Source: JAYUKV01 sp043764135 (GTDB lineage Bacteria; Patescibacteriota; JACMRA01). Taken from it: a stretch of DNA of 11,474 nucleotides. Below are positions 1 through 5,603 of the stretch, one piece after another (within the stretch, counting starts at the first letter, position 1; every line of letters starts with the position of its first letter). Below the pieces are notes generated by a model. That model had not been told where the DNA came from. It made no database searches and was given only the letters and a program-made list of their open reading frames with translations. Position numbers and translations under genes: made by a program. Where the stretch lies: assembly GCA_043764135.1 (NCBI GenBank), contig JAYUKV010000083.1, positions 1-11,474 of the forward strand, read 5' to 3'.

Positions 1-36
1 TAACTTTGTCTTTGCAATTACACTTAATACAAAATA

Positions 37-62
37 TATCCTCATGAATATTCATGAGGATA
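37..62. repeat. 26-nt perfect palindrome
   Basis: TATCCTCATGAAT is followed directly by its exact reverse complement, giving 13 bp per arm and no spacer. It has no T-run on either side, so it is not an obvious intrinsic terminator. It could be an operator for a dimeric regulator, or the 3' hairpin of a gene outside the window. The symmetry is seen; the role is unknown. Confidence 0.6.
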
Positions 63-89
63 ATATTATTGATCTATTTGATTTAAGCA

Positions 90-215
90 ATGCCAAAAAT
101 AGATTATAATTTAGAATCAATAGTTAAATTTATAATGAATATATCGAATAAAAGGATCATAATTTACATTTTAGTAATATCTTTAATTGAATTTTTTATA
201 GTTTTTATATTCTAA
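90..215 (+). CDS. possible 41-residue membrane peptide or truncated gene remnant
   Basis: This short ORF starts with ATG and ends with TAA. It has a polar first half (starting MPKIDYNLES) and a hydrophobic second half rich in I, L, V and F (about residues 23-41) that could form one membrane helix. No ribosome binding site is visible. The stop codon lies two bases before the inferred right end of the transposon at 218, so this may be the 5' remnant of a longer gene cut by the insertion. AT-rich sequence easily produces such hydrophobic ORFs by chance, so its reality is uncertain. I recognise no family. Confidence 0.25.
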   Translation: MPKIDYNLESIVKFIMNISNKRIIIYILVISLIEFFIVFIF

Positions 216-217
216 TC

Positions 218-326
218 GTGAACTACTCAAGGGCTAAAGACCGCTTGAGCTTCTTGGATCATTTCGACGTAACTCCTTAGGTGTTGCCACGGTCGTCTAT
301 CAGAGGTCGATCACCAAGATTCCTGC
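218..326 (-). ncRNA. IS right end and probable omega (guide) RNA scaffold
   Basis: In this family the transcript running through the 3' end of tnpB to the right end forms the guide RNA of TnpB, and the DNA just outside the end serves as guide. On the minus strand this stretch shows a long-range stem (plus positions 253-257 CTTGG with 314-318 CCAAG) enclosing GC-rich sequence. It ends in a terminal hairpin (arms 226-231 and 244-249, CTCAAG/CTTGAG) followed by TAGTTCAC. The unusual conservation-like GC content compared with the surrounding AT-rich DNA fits a structured RNA. The RNA probably begins inside tnpB; its 5' end cannot be set from sequence. The guide would read minus-strand bases from 217 downward, beginning GATTAGAATATAAAAAC. 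Confidence 0.65.
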
Positions 327-1637
327 TTATGCTTGTGTTCCTACAAGCATTGAAATACCTTTAGCTAAAATGTTAATAGCAGCGTTGGTATCTCGGTCGT
401 GGTGTTTGCCACAACAAGTACATGTCCAATCTCGGTCTTTCAGACTGAGATTTTTGTTAATTAAAGCACATTGCGAACAGGTTTTAGAACTAGGGTAGAA
501 TCTATCAATTTTAATAATATTTCTTCCATACCATTTTGATTTGTATTCTAGTTGTCTTTTTACTTCTCCAAAACTTGAGTCATGGATAGATTTAGCTAAT
601 TTATGGTTTTTAACCATTCCTTTGGTGTTTAAGTCTTCAATTACTATTGTGTCATATTTTCTTATGATATTTGTTGTAGCTTTATGGATATGGTCTTGTC
701 TTCTGTTTTTTATTTTTGAATGATATTTTGCTACTCTGATTGTAACTTTTTTAATGTTGTTTGATTTTACTGCGTAAAATTTAGGTTTACCTTTGTTTGT
801 GAATACTTGTTTACCATCTCTGAGATGTGGTTTTTTTGGAGCTACTTTGAGAAGTCTTGATAGCTTTTGTTGGAAAAATATTAACTTCTTTTGGTATTTG
901 TAGATTGCTTTAGGGTTTCCTGTTTTTTGTCCATCACTGGTTTCAAAGGTATCTTTGATACCTATGTCAATTCCAACTTGTTTATTGGTTTTTGGTAATT
1001 CTTGAATTTCTTTTTCTACTGTAATACTAACATGATAAGTATCATCAGAATTATGGACTAAAATTGCAAACTTAATTTCTCCTTCTATTGGTCTATGATC
1101 AATAAGTTCTATTCCTTCTCTGAATTTAGGGATTAATATTTTGCATTTGCTTGATTTACTAATTTTAATTGTATTACCTTGTTTCTCATCATCATATTTA
1201 ATCTCTACAGATTGTGGCACTCTAAAAGAATTAGATTGGCTCTTTGAGTGGTAGACTGGCAAGCCAGTCTTGCCCTTAAAGAAGTCGTTGTAAGCTCCAT
1301 CTAAGGATTTTAAGGCAAACTGTAAAGTTTGACTATTAACTTCTTTGAGCCAACCTGTATCAATATCTTGTTTAAGCATAGTTAGATCTCTTGCTTGATC
1401 GTAATAGTTAATGTACTTCTTTGACTCACCTTCTCCATTTTCTTCAAGTTGTTTGTTACTTCTGTAATTTAAGTGTCTTTTGTTTAGGAAGTAATTATAC
1501 AAAAACCTTACTGCTCCACAATGTTTATTGAGGAGTATTGCTTGTAATCTAGTAGGGTTTAAAGCAAATTTGTAAGTGTATAATTCCACCCTTTTCTCAA
1601 CTCGTTGAGAAAGGGAACCCTGTAATTGTTTTGACAT
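327..1637 (-). CDS. tnpB: TnpB RNA-guided nuclease of IS200/IS605 type
   Basis: TnpB proteins are RNA-guided DNA endonucleases, ancestral to Cas12, that cut empty donor sites and so help the element persist. At 436 residues this one looks complete. The N-terminal HTH-like part has the usual YKFALNPT and RFLYN motifs. RuvC I is GIDIGIKD (Asp224), RuvC II is IVIEDLNTKG (Glu334), and RuvC III is HDRDTNAA near residues 413-420. A zinc finger uses Cys387, Cys390, Cys406 and Cys409. All expected catalytic and metal residues are present, so it is probably active. The first ~18 residues before YTYKF are longer than usual and coincide with a 42-nt structured insert (1581-1622). Residues about 262-298 form a lysine-rich expansion between RuvC I and the next helix. 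The ATG overlaps the -35 box of tnpA. Confidence 0.93.
   Translation of the reverse strand: MSKQLQGSLSQRVEKRVELYTYKFALNPTRLQAILLNKHCGAVRFLYNYFLNKRHLNYRSNKQLEENGEGESKKYINYYDQARDLTMLKQDIDTGWLKEVNSQTLQFALKSLDGAYNDFFKGKTGLPVYHSKSQSNSFRVPQSVEIKYDDEKQGNTIKISKSSKCKILIPKFREGIELIDHRPIEGEIKFAILVHNSDDTYHVSITVEKEIQELPKTNKQVGIDIGIKDTFETSDGQKTGNPKAIYKYQKKLIFFQQKLSRLLKVAPKKPHLRDGKQVFTNKGKPKFYAVKSNNIKKVTIRVAKYHSKIKNRRQDHIHKATTNIIRKYDTIVIEDLNTKGMVKNHKLAKSIHDSSFGEVKRQLEYKSKWYGRNIIKIDRFYPSSKTCSQCALINKNLSLKDRDWTCTCCGKHHDRDTNAAINILAKGISMLVGTQA
1581..1622 (+). repeat. short structured insert in the tnpB 5' end (insert 3)
   Basis: Read on the plus strand, this contains CCC, an 8-bp hairpin (TTTCTCAA, loop CTCG, TTGAGAAA) extended by CCCT/AGGG with one bulged T, then GGGAACCC. 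TAATT occurs at 1581-1585 and again at 1623-1627, flanking a 37-nt core like a short target duplication. Removing 42 nt would give the more family-typical TnpB start MSKQLYTYKF. The insert keeps frame and adds 14 residues. Its architecture matches the inserts at 1875 and 2008, although primary sequence is shared only at the edges. Calling it an insertion is inference. Confidence 0.5.
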
Positions 1638-1672
1638 AATAATATTATGCTGTAATAAATTAACAGTATAAT
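1631..1672 (+). promoter_or_regulatory. tnpA promoter region
   Basis: TTGACA (1631-1636) is followed after 16 bases by TAATAA (1653-1658). A perfect TATAAT lies at 1667-1672, 19 bases before the tnpA ATG, without a good -35 at its own spacing. The -35 box overlaps the tnpB start codon. No Shine-Dalgarno sequence precedes the ATG. Confidence 0.55.
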
Positions 1673-1691
1673 CTAATTACATATTTGTCAA
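1663..1691 (-). promoter_or_regulatory. tnpB promoter region
   Basis: On the minus strand TTGACA (1691-1686) directly abuts the tnpA start codon. Possible -10 boxes are TATACT (1670-1665, spacer 15) or TACTGT (1668-1663, spacer 17). The two promoters interleave in about 60 bp, so polymerase bound at one would probably block the other. Confidence 0.5.
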
Positions 1692-1874
1692 ATGAATACA
1701 CAAAACAAATCAAAATATCATCATGGATCAAGTTCAAAGTATCTTTGTAAAATACATTTAATATTTGCCACAAAATACAGAAAACAACTCCTAAGGGGAG
1801 TTATTGAAGAAGATATGAAACAAATTCTTTTTGAAATCAGTCAAGACTCAGATTTTACAATTGATGTAATGGAA

Positions 1875-1935
1875 CCCTCACCTAATTTCAAACAGTCATA
1901 CCTCCTTGGTTTAAAATCAGGAAACCTGAAGTGAA
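1875..1935 (+). repeat. 61-nt structured insert in tnpA (insert 1)
   Basis: The insert lies between the codons for Glu61 and Ser62 of the reconstructed transposase. GAA occurs at both edges (1872-1874 and 1933-1935), so the boundary can slide by 3 nt. It starts CCCTCACCTAATTTCAAAC. That segment pairs imperfectly (11 of 13 positions from CCTAATTTCAAAC) with GTTTAAAATCAGG, and AAACCTG follows. Its loop contains CCTCCTT, identical to the usual 16S rRNA anti-Shine-Dalgarno sequence, which may be chance. Confidence 0.7.
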
Positions 1936-2007
1936 TCAGATATTGATCATATTCATATTCTTATAGACTATCCACCTAAATTATCAATTTGTTCTATAGT
2001 TAAGTCA

Positions 2008-2050
2008 CCCTCAACTTTTTTCAAAAGTTCAGGGAAACCCAACCAAGCGC
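2008..2050 (+). repeat. 43-nt structured insert in tnpA (insert 2)
   Basis: It lies between the codons for Ser85 and Leu86 of the reconstructed transposase. It starts CCCTCAACTTTT and forms AACTTTT, loop TTC, AAAAGTT. The outer CCCT/AGGG pairs are separated from this stem by one C-C mismatch. AAACCC follows, so the end reads AGGGAAACCC. The first bases match insert 1 closely (CCCTCA, then CT, then TTTCAAA), and the overall fold matches insert 3. Confidence 0.7.
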
Positions 2051-2227
2051 CTAAAGGCTATATCGACAAGAAGAATCTATCAGAAACACGAAGTGTTTCT
2101 AAAGAAACAATATTGGAAAGAAAATACTATCTTGTCGGATGGCTATTTTGTTTGTACAACTCGTGATACTTATACTGATACTATCAAGAAATATATTGAA
2201 CAAAAAGGTTAATGTAGAAGCTACGCT

Positions 2228-2275
2228 GTGCTTTACATCCACCCCGCTCTCTGAGACAAGGTGGTTTTACAGCAC
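2228..2275. repeat. subterminal hairpin at the tnpA-side (left) end of the IS
   Basis: GTGCTTTACATCCACC (2228-2243) pairs with GGTGGTTTTACAGCAC (2260-2275) at 13 of 16 positions, with a 16-nt loop. Its position just after the tnpA stop and its imperfect stem fit the hairpins that TnpA recognises at IS200/IS605 ends. It ends 17 bases before the -35 box of the HU gene. Confidence 0.7.
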
Positions 2276-2292
2276 GGAAGATAAAAAAGCCC

Positions 2293-2321
2293 TTGACAAG
2301 TTTTTTTTATTTTCATAATAA
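2293..2321 (+). promoter_or_regulatory. sigma70-type promoter of the HU gene
   Basis: Consensus TTGACA (2293-2298), a 17-nt T-rich spacer, then TAATAA (2316-2321). The start of transcription is expected near 2328, giving a leader of about 22 nt with no Shine-Dalgarno sequence before the ATG at 2350. The T-run in the spacer may bend the DNA. Confidence 0.8.
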
Positions 2322-2349
2322 TCTGAACAGAATTAATTTTTAATTCCCT

Positions 2350-2649
2350 ATGTCAAACACTAAAGTAACTAAAACAGTATTTATTGCTCAAGTCGCAGAG
2401 AAGGCTGGAGTATCTCAAGCTTCAACTGAAAAGTTCTTAAACTCAATGATTGAAGTTATTGAATCAAACTTAAAGAACGATAATCCAGTAGCAATTACAG
2501 GATTTGGAACATTTAAGAGAACTACAAGAAAAGCTAGAAAAGGAATCAACCCAAAAACTCAAGAAAAAATGCAAATCCCTGAATCAACTTCAGTAAACTT
2601 TAAGCCAGGTAAAACTCTTAAAGAAGCAGTTTCTAAGAAGAAGAAATAA
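2350..2649 (+). CDS. HU/IHF-family DNA-binding protein
   Basis: HU proteins are nucleoid-associated dimers that bend DNA with two beta arms inserted in the minor groove. The 99-residue length is close to the family's ~90. The N-terminal helical part (FIAQVAEKAGVSQASTEKFLNSMIEVI) is followed by the signature GFGTFKRTTRKARKGINPKT (about residues 51-70), with the arm-tip Asn-Pro at 67-68. The usual FKPGKTLKEAV closes the domain (84-94). A lysine tail (SKKKK) adds charge. It is a single-gene unit with a strong consensus promoter, as expected for an abundant protein. HU and IHF subunits cannot be separated confidently from sequence; HU is more likely when only one copy is present. Confidence 0.95.
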   Translation: MSNTKVTKTVFIAQVAEKAGVSQASTEKFLNSMIEVIESNLKNDNPVAITGFGTFKRTTRKARKGINPKTQEKMQIPESTSVNFKPGKTLKEAVSKKKK

Positions 2650-2709
2650 ACTTTTAACAATTTATTGTAATAAGTTAAAGTATTGTTGTTAGAGAATATC
2701 GAACTAAAA

Positions 2710-2755
2710 CAATCAATAACAATAGCGCCATTTATGGCGCTATTGTTATTGATTG
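2710..2755. terminator. 22-bp perfect hairpin between convergent genes
   Basis: CAATCAATAACAATAGCGCC AT (2710-2731) and its exact reverse complement (2734-2755) are separated by only two bases. It lies between the convergent HU and MscS genes. On the minus strand the stem is followed by TTTTAG, so it probably ends the MscS transcript. On the plus strand GAAAAC follows, a poor intrinsic terminator, so HU readthrough may rely on the stem alone. Confidence 0.75.
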
Positions 2756-2771
2756 AAAACCCTTACAAGAA

Positions 2772-3878
2772 TTAATGCTTCCAGGTTATTTTGATTTTTT
2801 CAGCTTCAAATCTTTCAAGTATACGAAAGTTTATATCTTCCTGAACTTGTGTAAAGACATCATAGTGCTCATCTTCAATCAAATAAACATATTGTAGTTC
2901 ATTACCCAAACCAGTCATTTTCATAAAACTAATTCTTTTAAGAATTGCAGATTCGTTAGCATCAATTGCTTGAACTATTATCTCTCTGGCTTTCTTTGTT
3001 TTTAATAAAGTTGTATTACTATCAAGAACTAAATCTACGAGTACACGCCGTGCTCTAATTTTACGTAGATTTCTGACTCTTGCAGATGTTAAGTCTCTGT
3101 TAGATACTATTAACTCATCACCGTCTAATAATGAAATTCTAGTTGACTTAAGTCCGATTTTTTTTACTGTTCCTGTAAACTCTGCCAAAATTATTTGATC
3201 CCCAGGTTTGAATGGTTGATCTATGTAGATTGTAAACGCTGCAAAAACATCTCCCAATATGTTTTGTACAGCAAAGGCAATTGCAATCGATGAAACACCT
3301 AATACCCCTACAATTGCACTTATATTCCAACCCAAGATCTGTGCAACCATTATAAAAACAAAAACATATGTAAATATTCCTACAAATGTTTGTACCATTT
3401 GAACAAAAGCTTCATCTGTTTTTTCTGTTACACCCTCTACAGAATCATATTTGCCTGGTGAAGCAAGACTTGATTGTACAAACCATGATAAAACATCTTT
3501 AATGAACCCAATTGAGTAGTAACCACAGATCACCACAAATATTGGGTAAAAAACACTATTACCTACTCCATTTAATTCTTTGATCACTGTACCAACAAAA
3601 TATAGCGTGGCAGATATATAAAATGGATTACCTATTCTGTTGATCTGATCGATTAGAAGATCTAAAACCTTAATTTTTTTATTTGAAGCGAATTTTTTGA
3701 TGGTGATAAGGATTCTAAATTTTATGAATTTGATTGTTTGTAAGATAATAAGAGTAAGTAGGATGATCAATATAATCATCCCAACTTTTAGACCTATAAA
3801 CTTTAATTCATAATTCAAGATTGGACTCAAAAATTTGAATAAATTAGAAAGAATATTTCCTATCTGTTCAAAATTCAT
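2772..3878 (-). CDS. MscS-family mechanosensitive ion channel
   Basis: MscS channels open on membrane tension and release solutes during hypo-osmotic shock; the active form is a heptamer in the inner membrane. The protein has 368 residues. Hydrophobic helices lie near residues 31-58, 85-100, 108-128 and 163-182. The pore helix TM3 (about 186-209) is rich in Gly and Ala (GVLGVSSIAIAFAVQNILGD). The beta domain follows (about 210-275), with the family's IYIDQPFKPGDQI, GTVKKIGLKSTRI and NRDLTSARVRN. A mixed alpha/beta C-terminal domain ends at 368. It has one or two more N-terminal helices than E. coli MscS. The gene converges with HU, and its promoter puts the transcript start at the A of its ATG. 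Confidence 0.92.
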   Translation of the reverse strand: MNFEQIGNILSNLFKFLSPILNYELKFIGLKVGMIILIILLTLIILQTIKFIKFRILITIKKFASNKKIKVLDLLIDQINRIGNPFYISATLYFVGTVIKELNGVGNSVFYPIFVVICGYYSIGFIKDVLSWFVQSSLASPGKYDSVEGVTEKTDEAFVQMVQTFVGIFTYVFVFIMVAQILGWNISAIVGVLGVSSIAIAFAVQNILGDVFAAFTIYIDQPFKPGDQIILAEFTGTVKKIGLKSTRISLLDGDELIVSNRDLTSARVRNLRKIRARRVLVDLVLDSNTTLLKTKKAREIIVQAIDANESAILKRISFMKMTGLGNELQYVYLIEDEHYDVFTQVQEDINFRILERFEAEKIKITWKH

Positions 3879-3884
3879 GTCTAT

Positions 3885-3913
3885 ATTTTACCATTAAAAC
3901 AAAGTTTTGACAA
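3885..3913 (-). promoter_or_regulatory. MscS gene promoter implying a leaderless transcript
   Basis: On the minus strand TTGTCA (3913-3908), a 17-nt spacer and TAAAAT (3890-3885) stand immediately upstream of ATAGAC and the ATG at 3878. The expected +1, seven bases after the -10 box, is the A of the start codon. The plus-strand TTGACA at 3907-3912 overlaps this -35 and may serve the divergent methyltransferase gene, but no good -10 at 16-18 spacing is seen for it. A second minus-strand TATAAT (3918-3913) also overlaps. Confidence 0.5.
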
Positions 3914-3945
3914 TTATAGCTTATCGTAATAGGTTTATAAGGATT

Positions 3946-4953
3946 ATGAAATACAAATTTGCCTATAAACTAGGGCATAACAAAGATTTATCTTTGAATG
4001 AATTTATTGCGATCAGCAACGATAAAGACTATGCAATAAATGACAGCTATATTTTTTCAAACACTGAAATTGATGTAAATTATTCAGGTTCGTTAATATT
4101 TAAATCAATCATACATAAAGGTTATCCAAACCTTCCTAAAAAAATAGGATTTGTTACCTCTTTAAATAAGAAAATGATAATAGATAAGCTTAAGGCATTA
4201 GGTGCAAAAAAAATTCTATTATCCGAAAAACTTCCTAATATAGGCCAGTTTAAGTATGTAAAAAATTGGTTTGTTGATTATGGGGAATATTTATTAGAGA
4301 TAACTGAGTTTTTTGATCAAGAGCTATGGTCCAAACTTGATATGGGCCTTCCTTCTAAAGACATGAAACGTGGTATAATAAATCTAAAATTAGCTCGTTC
4401 AATGAATAATTTTACTTCTTATAGAAATATACATGATCCATTTGCAGGTCTAGGTAGAAACGCTTTTGCAAGTTATGACCATGAAAAAGTATTCATTTTA
4501 TCAGATATAGATGAAAAATGTGAAAAGGAGATAGATTTAAATCTGAGTTATGTACAAAAAAATCTACACCTTACTGCTAAAATTCAAAAAGTATACACCT
4601 CAGATGCATTAAAAATTCAAAATGAATTTGGTTCTGATTTTGCAATTGTAACTGAAGGGTATTTAACAGATGCTGCCAATGCAGAATTATACATAAATCA
4701 AGCTGAAAAAAGAGTATGGGAAATAAGAGATTTTTGGCTTCCAATTCTTGAAAGATGGTCAATGATTGAAGGTTTAAAAGAAGTTATATTAACTCTTCCA
4801 GTATTCATCATAGGCAAGGATGAAAAGATCTGGGATATAAAAAGAGATCTTAAAAAGACCTTTACGCATGTACCATTTATTAATTCTGACTACATCATAT
4901 ATAAAAGAAAAAATAGCCGTATTGGACATATGGTTGTAAAACTTACCAAATAA
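3946..4953 (+). CDS. TRM11-like SAM-dependent RNA methyltransferase
   Basis: The C-terminal half looks like the UPF0020/TRM11 group, which methylates guanosine N2 in tRNA. I chose the ATG at 3946 (335 residues) over an upstream in-frame TTG at 3907 because TTG overlaps a -35-like box; AAGGA stands just before the ATG. Residues 1-130 form an unrecognised N-terminal domain that could bind RNA. PSKDMKRGIINLKLARSM (136-153) matches the helix preceding the SAM fold. DPFAGLG (164-170) is the SAM-binding motif I, SDID (186-189) the acidic motif II, and TEGYL (236-240) sits where the family has its catalytic motif, normally with Pro before Tyr (as in DPPY or TEPYL). The Gly in that place is odd and leaves activity open. 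The target nucleotide is not known. The neighbouring genes give no functional link. Confidence 0.7.
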   Translation: MKYKFAYKLGHNKDLSLNEFIAISNDKDYAINDSYIFSNTEIDVNYSGSLIFKSIIHKGYPNLPKKIGFVTSLNKKMIIDKLKALGAKKILLSEKLPNIGQFKYVKNWFVDYGEYLLEITEFFDQELWSKLDMGLPSKDMKRGIINLKLARSMNNFTSYRNIHDPFAGLGRNAFASYDHEKVFILSDIDEKCEKEIDLNLSYVQKNLHLTAKIQKVYTSDALKIQNEFGSDFAIVTEGYLTDAANAELYINQAEKRVWEIRDFWLPILERWSMIEGLKEVILTLPVFIIGKDEKIWDIKRDLKKTFTHVPFINSDYIIYKRKNSRIGHMVVKLTK

Positions 4954-4960
4954 GTATTTT

Positions 4961-4989
4961 TTGTAGATAATTAAGTTGTATTGTATACT
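4961..4989 (+). promoter_or_regulatory. promoter of the CAP-domain gene
   Basis: TTGTAG (4961-4966), a 17-nt spacer and TATACT (4984-4989). The expected start near 4996 leaves about four bases before the ATG at 5000, so the transcript would be nearly leaderless. No Shine-Dalgarno sequence could fit. Confidence 0.5.
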
Positions 4990-4999
4990 TAACTAAACG

Positions 5000-5500
5000 A
5001 TGAATAACATAAATAAAAATATAAAGAAGAACGTGCATTTTTTAGTACTTGTTCTTGGTATAGTTTTCTTTATAACCTTTACTTTTTTAAAGGCTAATAT
5101 TCGTACAATCTCAGTTACTGAACAATCGGTACTTAACAGAGTAAATACTTTTAGGAGGAATTCTAATCTTGGAGAGTTAAAAATAAATAAGTTACTAGCT
5201 ACAGCAGCTAAAAATAAAGCAATAGATATGAAAATGTCTAACTATTTTTCTCATAGCTCGCCAAACAACATAAAGTGGAATGATTTTATTATAAACAAAG
5301 GCTATCATTATATTATTGCCGGAGAAAATCTAGCCCGAGGATATTTTACGCCTGATGAATTAATAAAAGATTGGTTAAATTCCGAAAAGCATAAGGAAAA
5401 TATAATATATCCAGAATTTACCGAAACTGGAATTGCAATAGTAGAATCAGAGACTATGGGTGTTATAATCGTGCAATTATTCGCTAAACCAATTGAATAA
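5000..5500 (+). CDS. membrane-anchored CAP/SCP-domain protein
   Basis: CAP (cysteine-rich secretory protein, antigen 5, PR-1) domains are extracytoplasmic; bacterial members are often linked to the cell envelope or sporulation, and their biochemical role is generally unclear. The protein has 166 residues. A basic start (NKNIKKN) and one hydrophobic helix (about 13-31) act as signal anchor. The domain covers about 38-163, with VLNRVNTFRRNSNLGELKIN at its start, YFSHSSP (82-88), GENLARGY (108-115) and the W-S-H-N signature DWLNSEKHKENI (124-135) followed by FTETGI (140-145). The cavity residues His85, Glu109 and His131 are present. No cysteines occur in the mature part. It is a minimal single-domain form and probably a single-gene unit, starting 46 bases after the methyltransferase. 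Confidence 0.85.
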   Translation: MNNINKNIKKNVHFLVLVLGIVFFITFTFLKANIRTISVTEQSVLNRVNTFRRNSNLGELKINKLLATAAKNKAIDMKMSNYFSHSSPNNIKWNDFIINKGYHYIIAGENLARGYFTPDELIKDWLNSEKHKENIIYPEFTETGIAIVESETMGVIIVQLFAKPIE

Positions 5501-5570
5501 ATAATAACAGTTTATAATATTACTATTTTATAGAAATTAGGAATTACCAAAAAACTAAGATAAAAAAATA

Positions 5571-5593
5571 TAGCCCAGTGATTAACTGGGCTA
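5571..5593 (-). terminator. intrinsic terminator of the acidic-tail membrane protein gene
   Basis: TAGCCCAGT (5571-5579) pairs with ACTGGGCTA (5585-5593), 9 bp with a 5-nt loop. On the minus strand it is followed by TATTTTTTTA, a good U-tract. It lies directly after the minus-strand stop codon at 5604 and could also help end the converging CAP gene transcript. Confidence 0.85.
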
Positions 5594-5603
5594 ATTAGAC
5601 TAA

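Larger units (their letters stand above)
1692..2212 (+). pseudogene. tnpA: Y1 HUH transposase TnpA, split by two short inserts
   Basis: TnpA of IS200/IS605 is a small single-strand DNA transposase acting as a dimer, with an HUH metal site and one catalytic tyrosine. Here the family sequence is spread over three frames: codons 1-61 at 1692-1874, 24 codons at 1936-2007 and 53 codons at 2051-2209, then TAA. Between them sit inserts of 61 and 43 nt, each shifting frame by +1. Deleting both gives an uninterrupted 138-residue protein. It has the N-terminal HGSSSKYLCKIHLIFATKYR, the HUH segment DIDHIHILID, the LKAISTRR helix and the terminal DTIKKYIEQ, whose Tyr is the likely nucleophile. As written, translation stops at the TGA at 1932-1934, before the HUH motif, leaving an 80-residue inactive fragment. 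Apart from the inserts I see no other damage, which suggests they are recent or are bypassed in some way. Confidence 0.85.
218..2285. mobile_element. IS200/IS605-family transposon with divergent tnpB and tnpA
   Basis: The element has the parts of an IS605-type unit: a structured right end, tnpB on the minus strand, tnpA on the plus strand, and an imperfect subterminal hairpin at the tnpA side. The right end (minus strand) closes with a hairpin followed by TAGTTCAC, a terminal pattern I associate with this family, so the boundary at 218 is fairly firm. The left end is set only by the hairpin at 2228-2275, and its exact cleavage point between about 2276 and 2292 is not resolved. Such elements move as single strands and leave no target duplication, and none is seen. 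It sits just upstream of the HU promoter. With tnpA broken, it probably moves only if a related transposase acts in trans. Confidence 0.85.

Noticed and set aside
1253..1270. 8-bp hairpin AGACTGGC-AA-GCCAGTCT inside tnpB as a fourth insert
   Set aside because: It encodes the normal KTGLPV segment expected at this place in TnpB and lacks the AGGG-AA-CCC end.
1692..2212. UGA read as glycine or tryptophan to continue tnpA
   Set aside because: Reading through the TGA at 1932 gives a frame unrelated to transposase; the family sequence resumes in another frame. No other gene needs UGA decoding.
3907..3945. Upstream TTG start for the methyltransferase
   Set aside because: The TTG is part of a TTGACA box, and the ATG at 3946 has a purine-rich AAGGA just before it.
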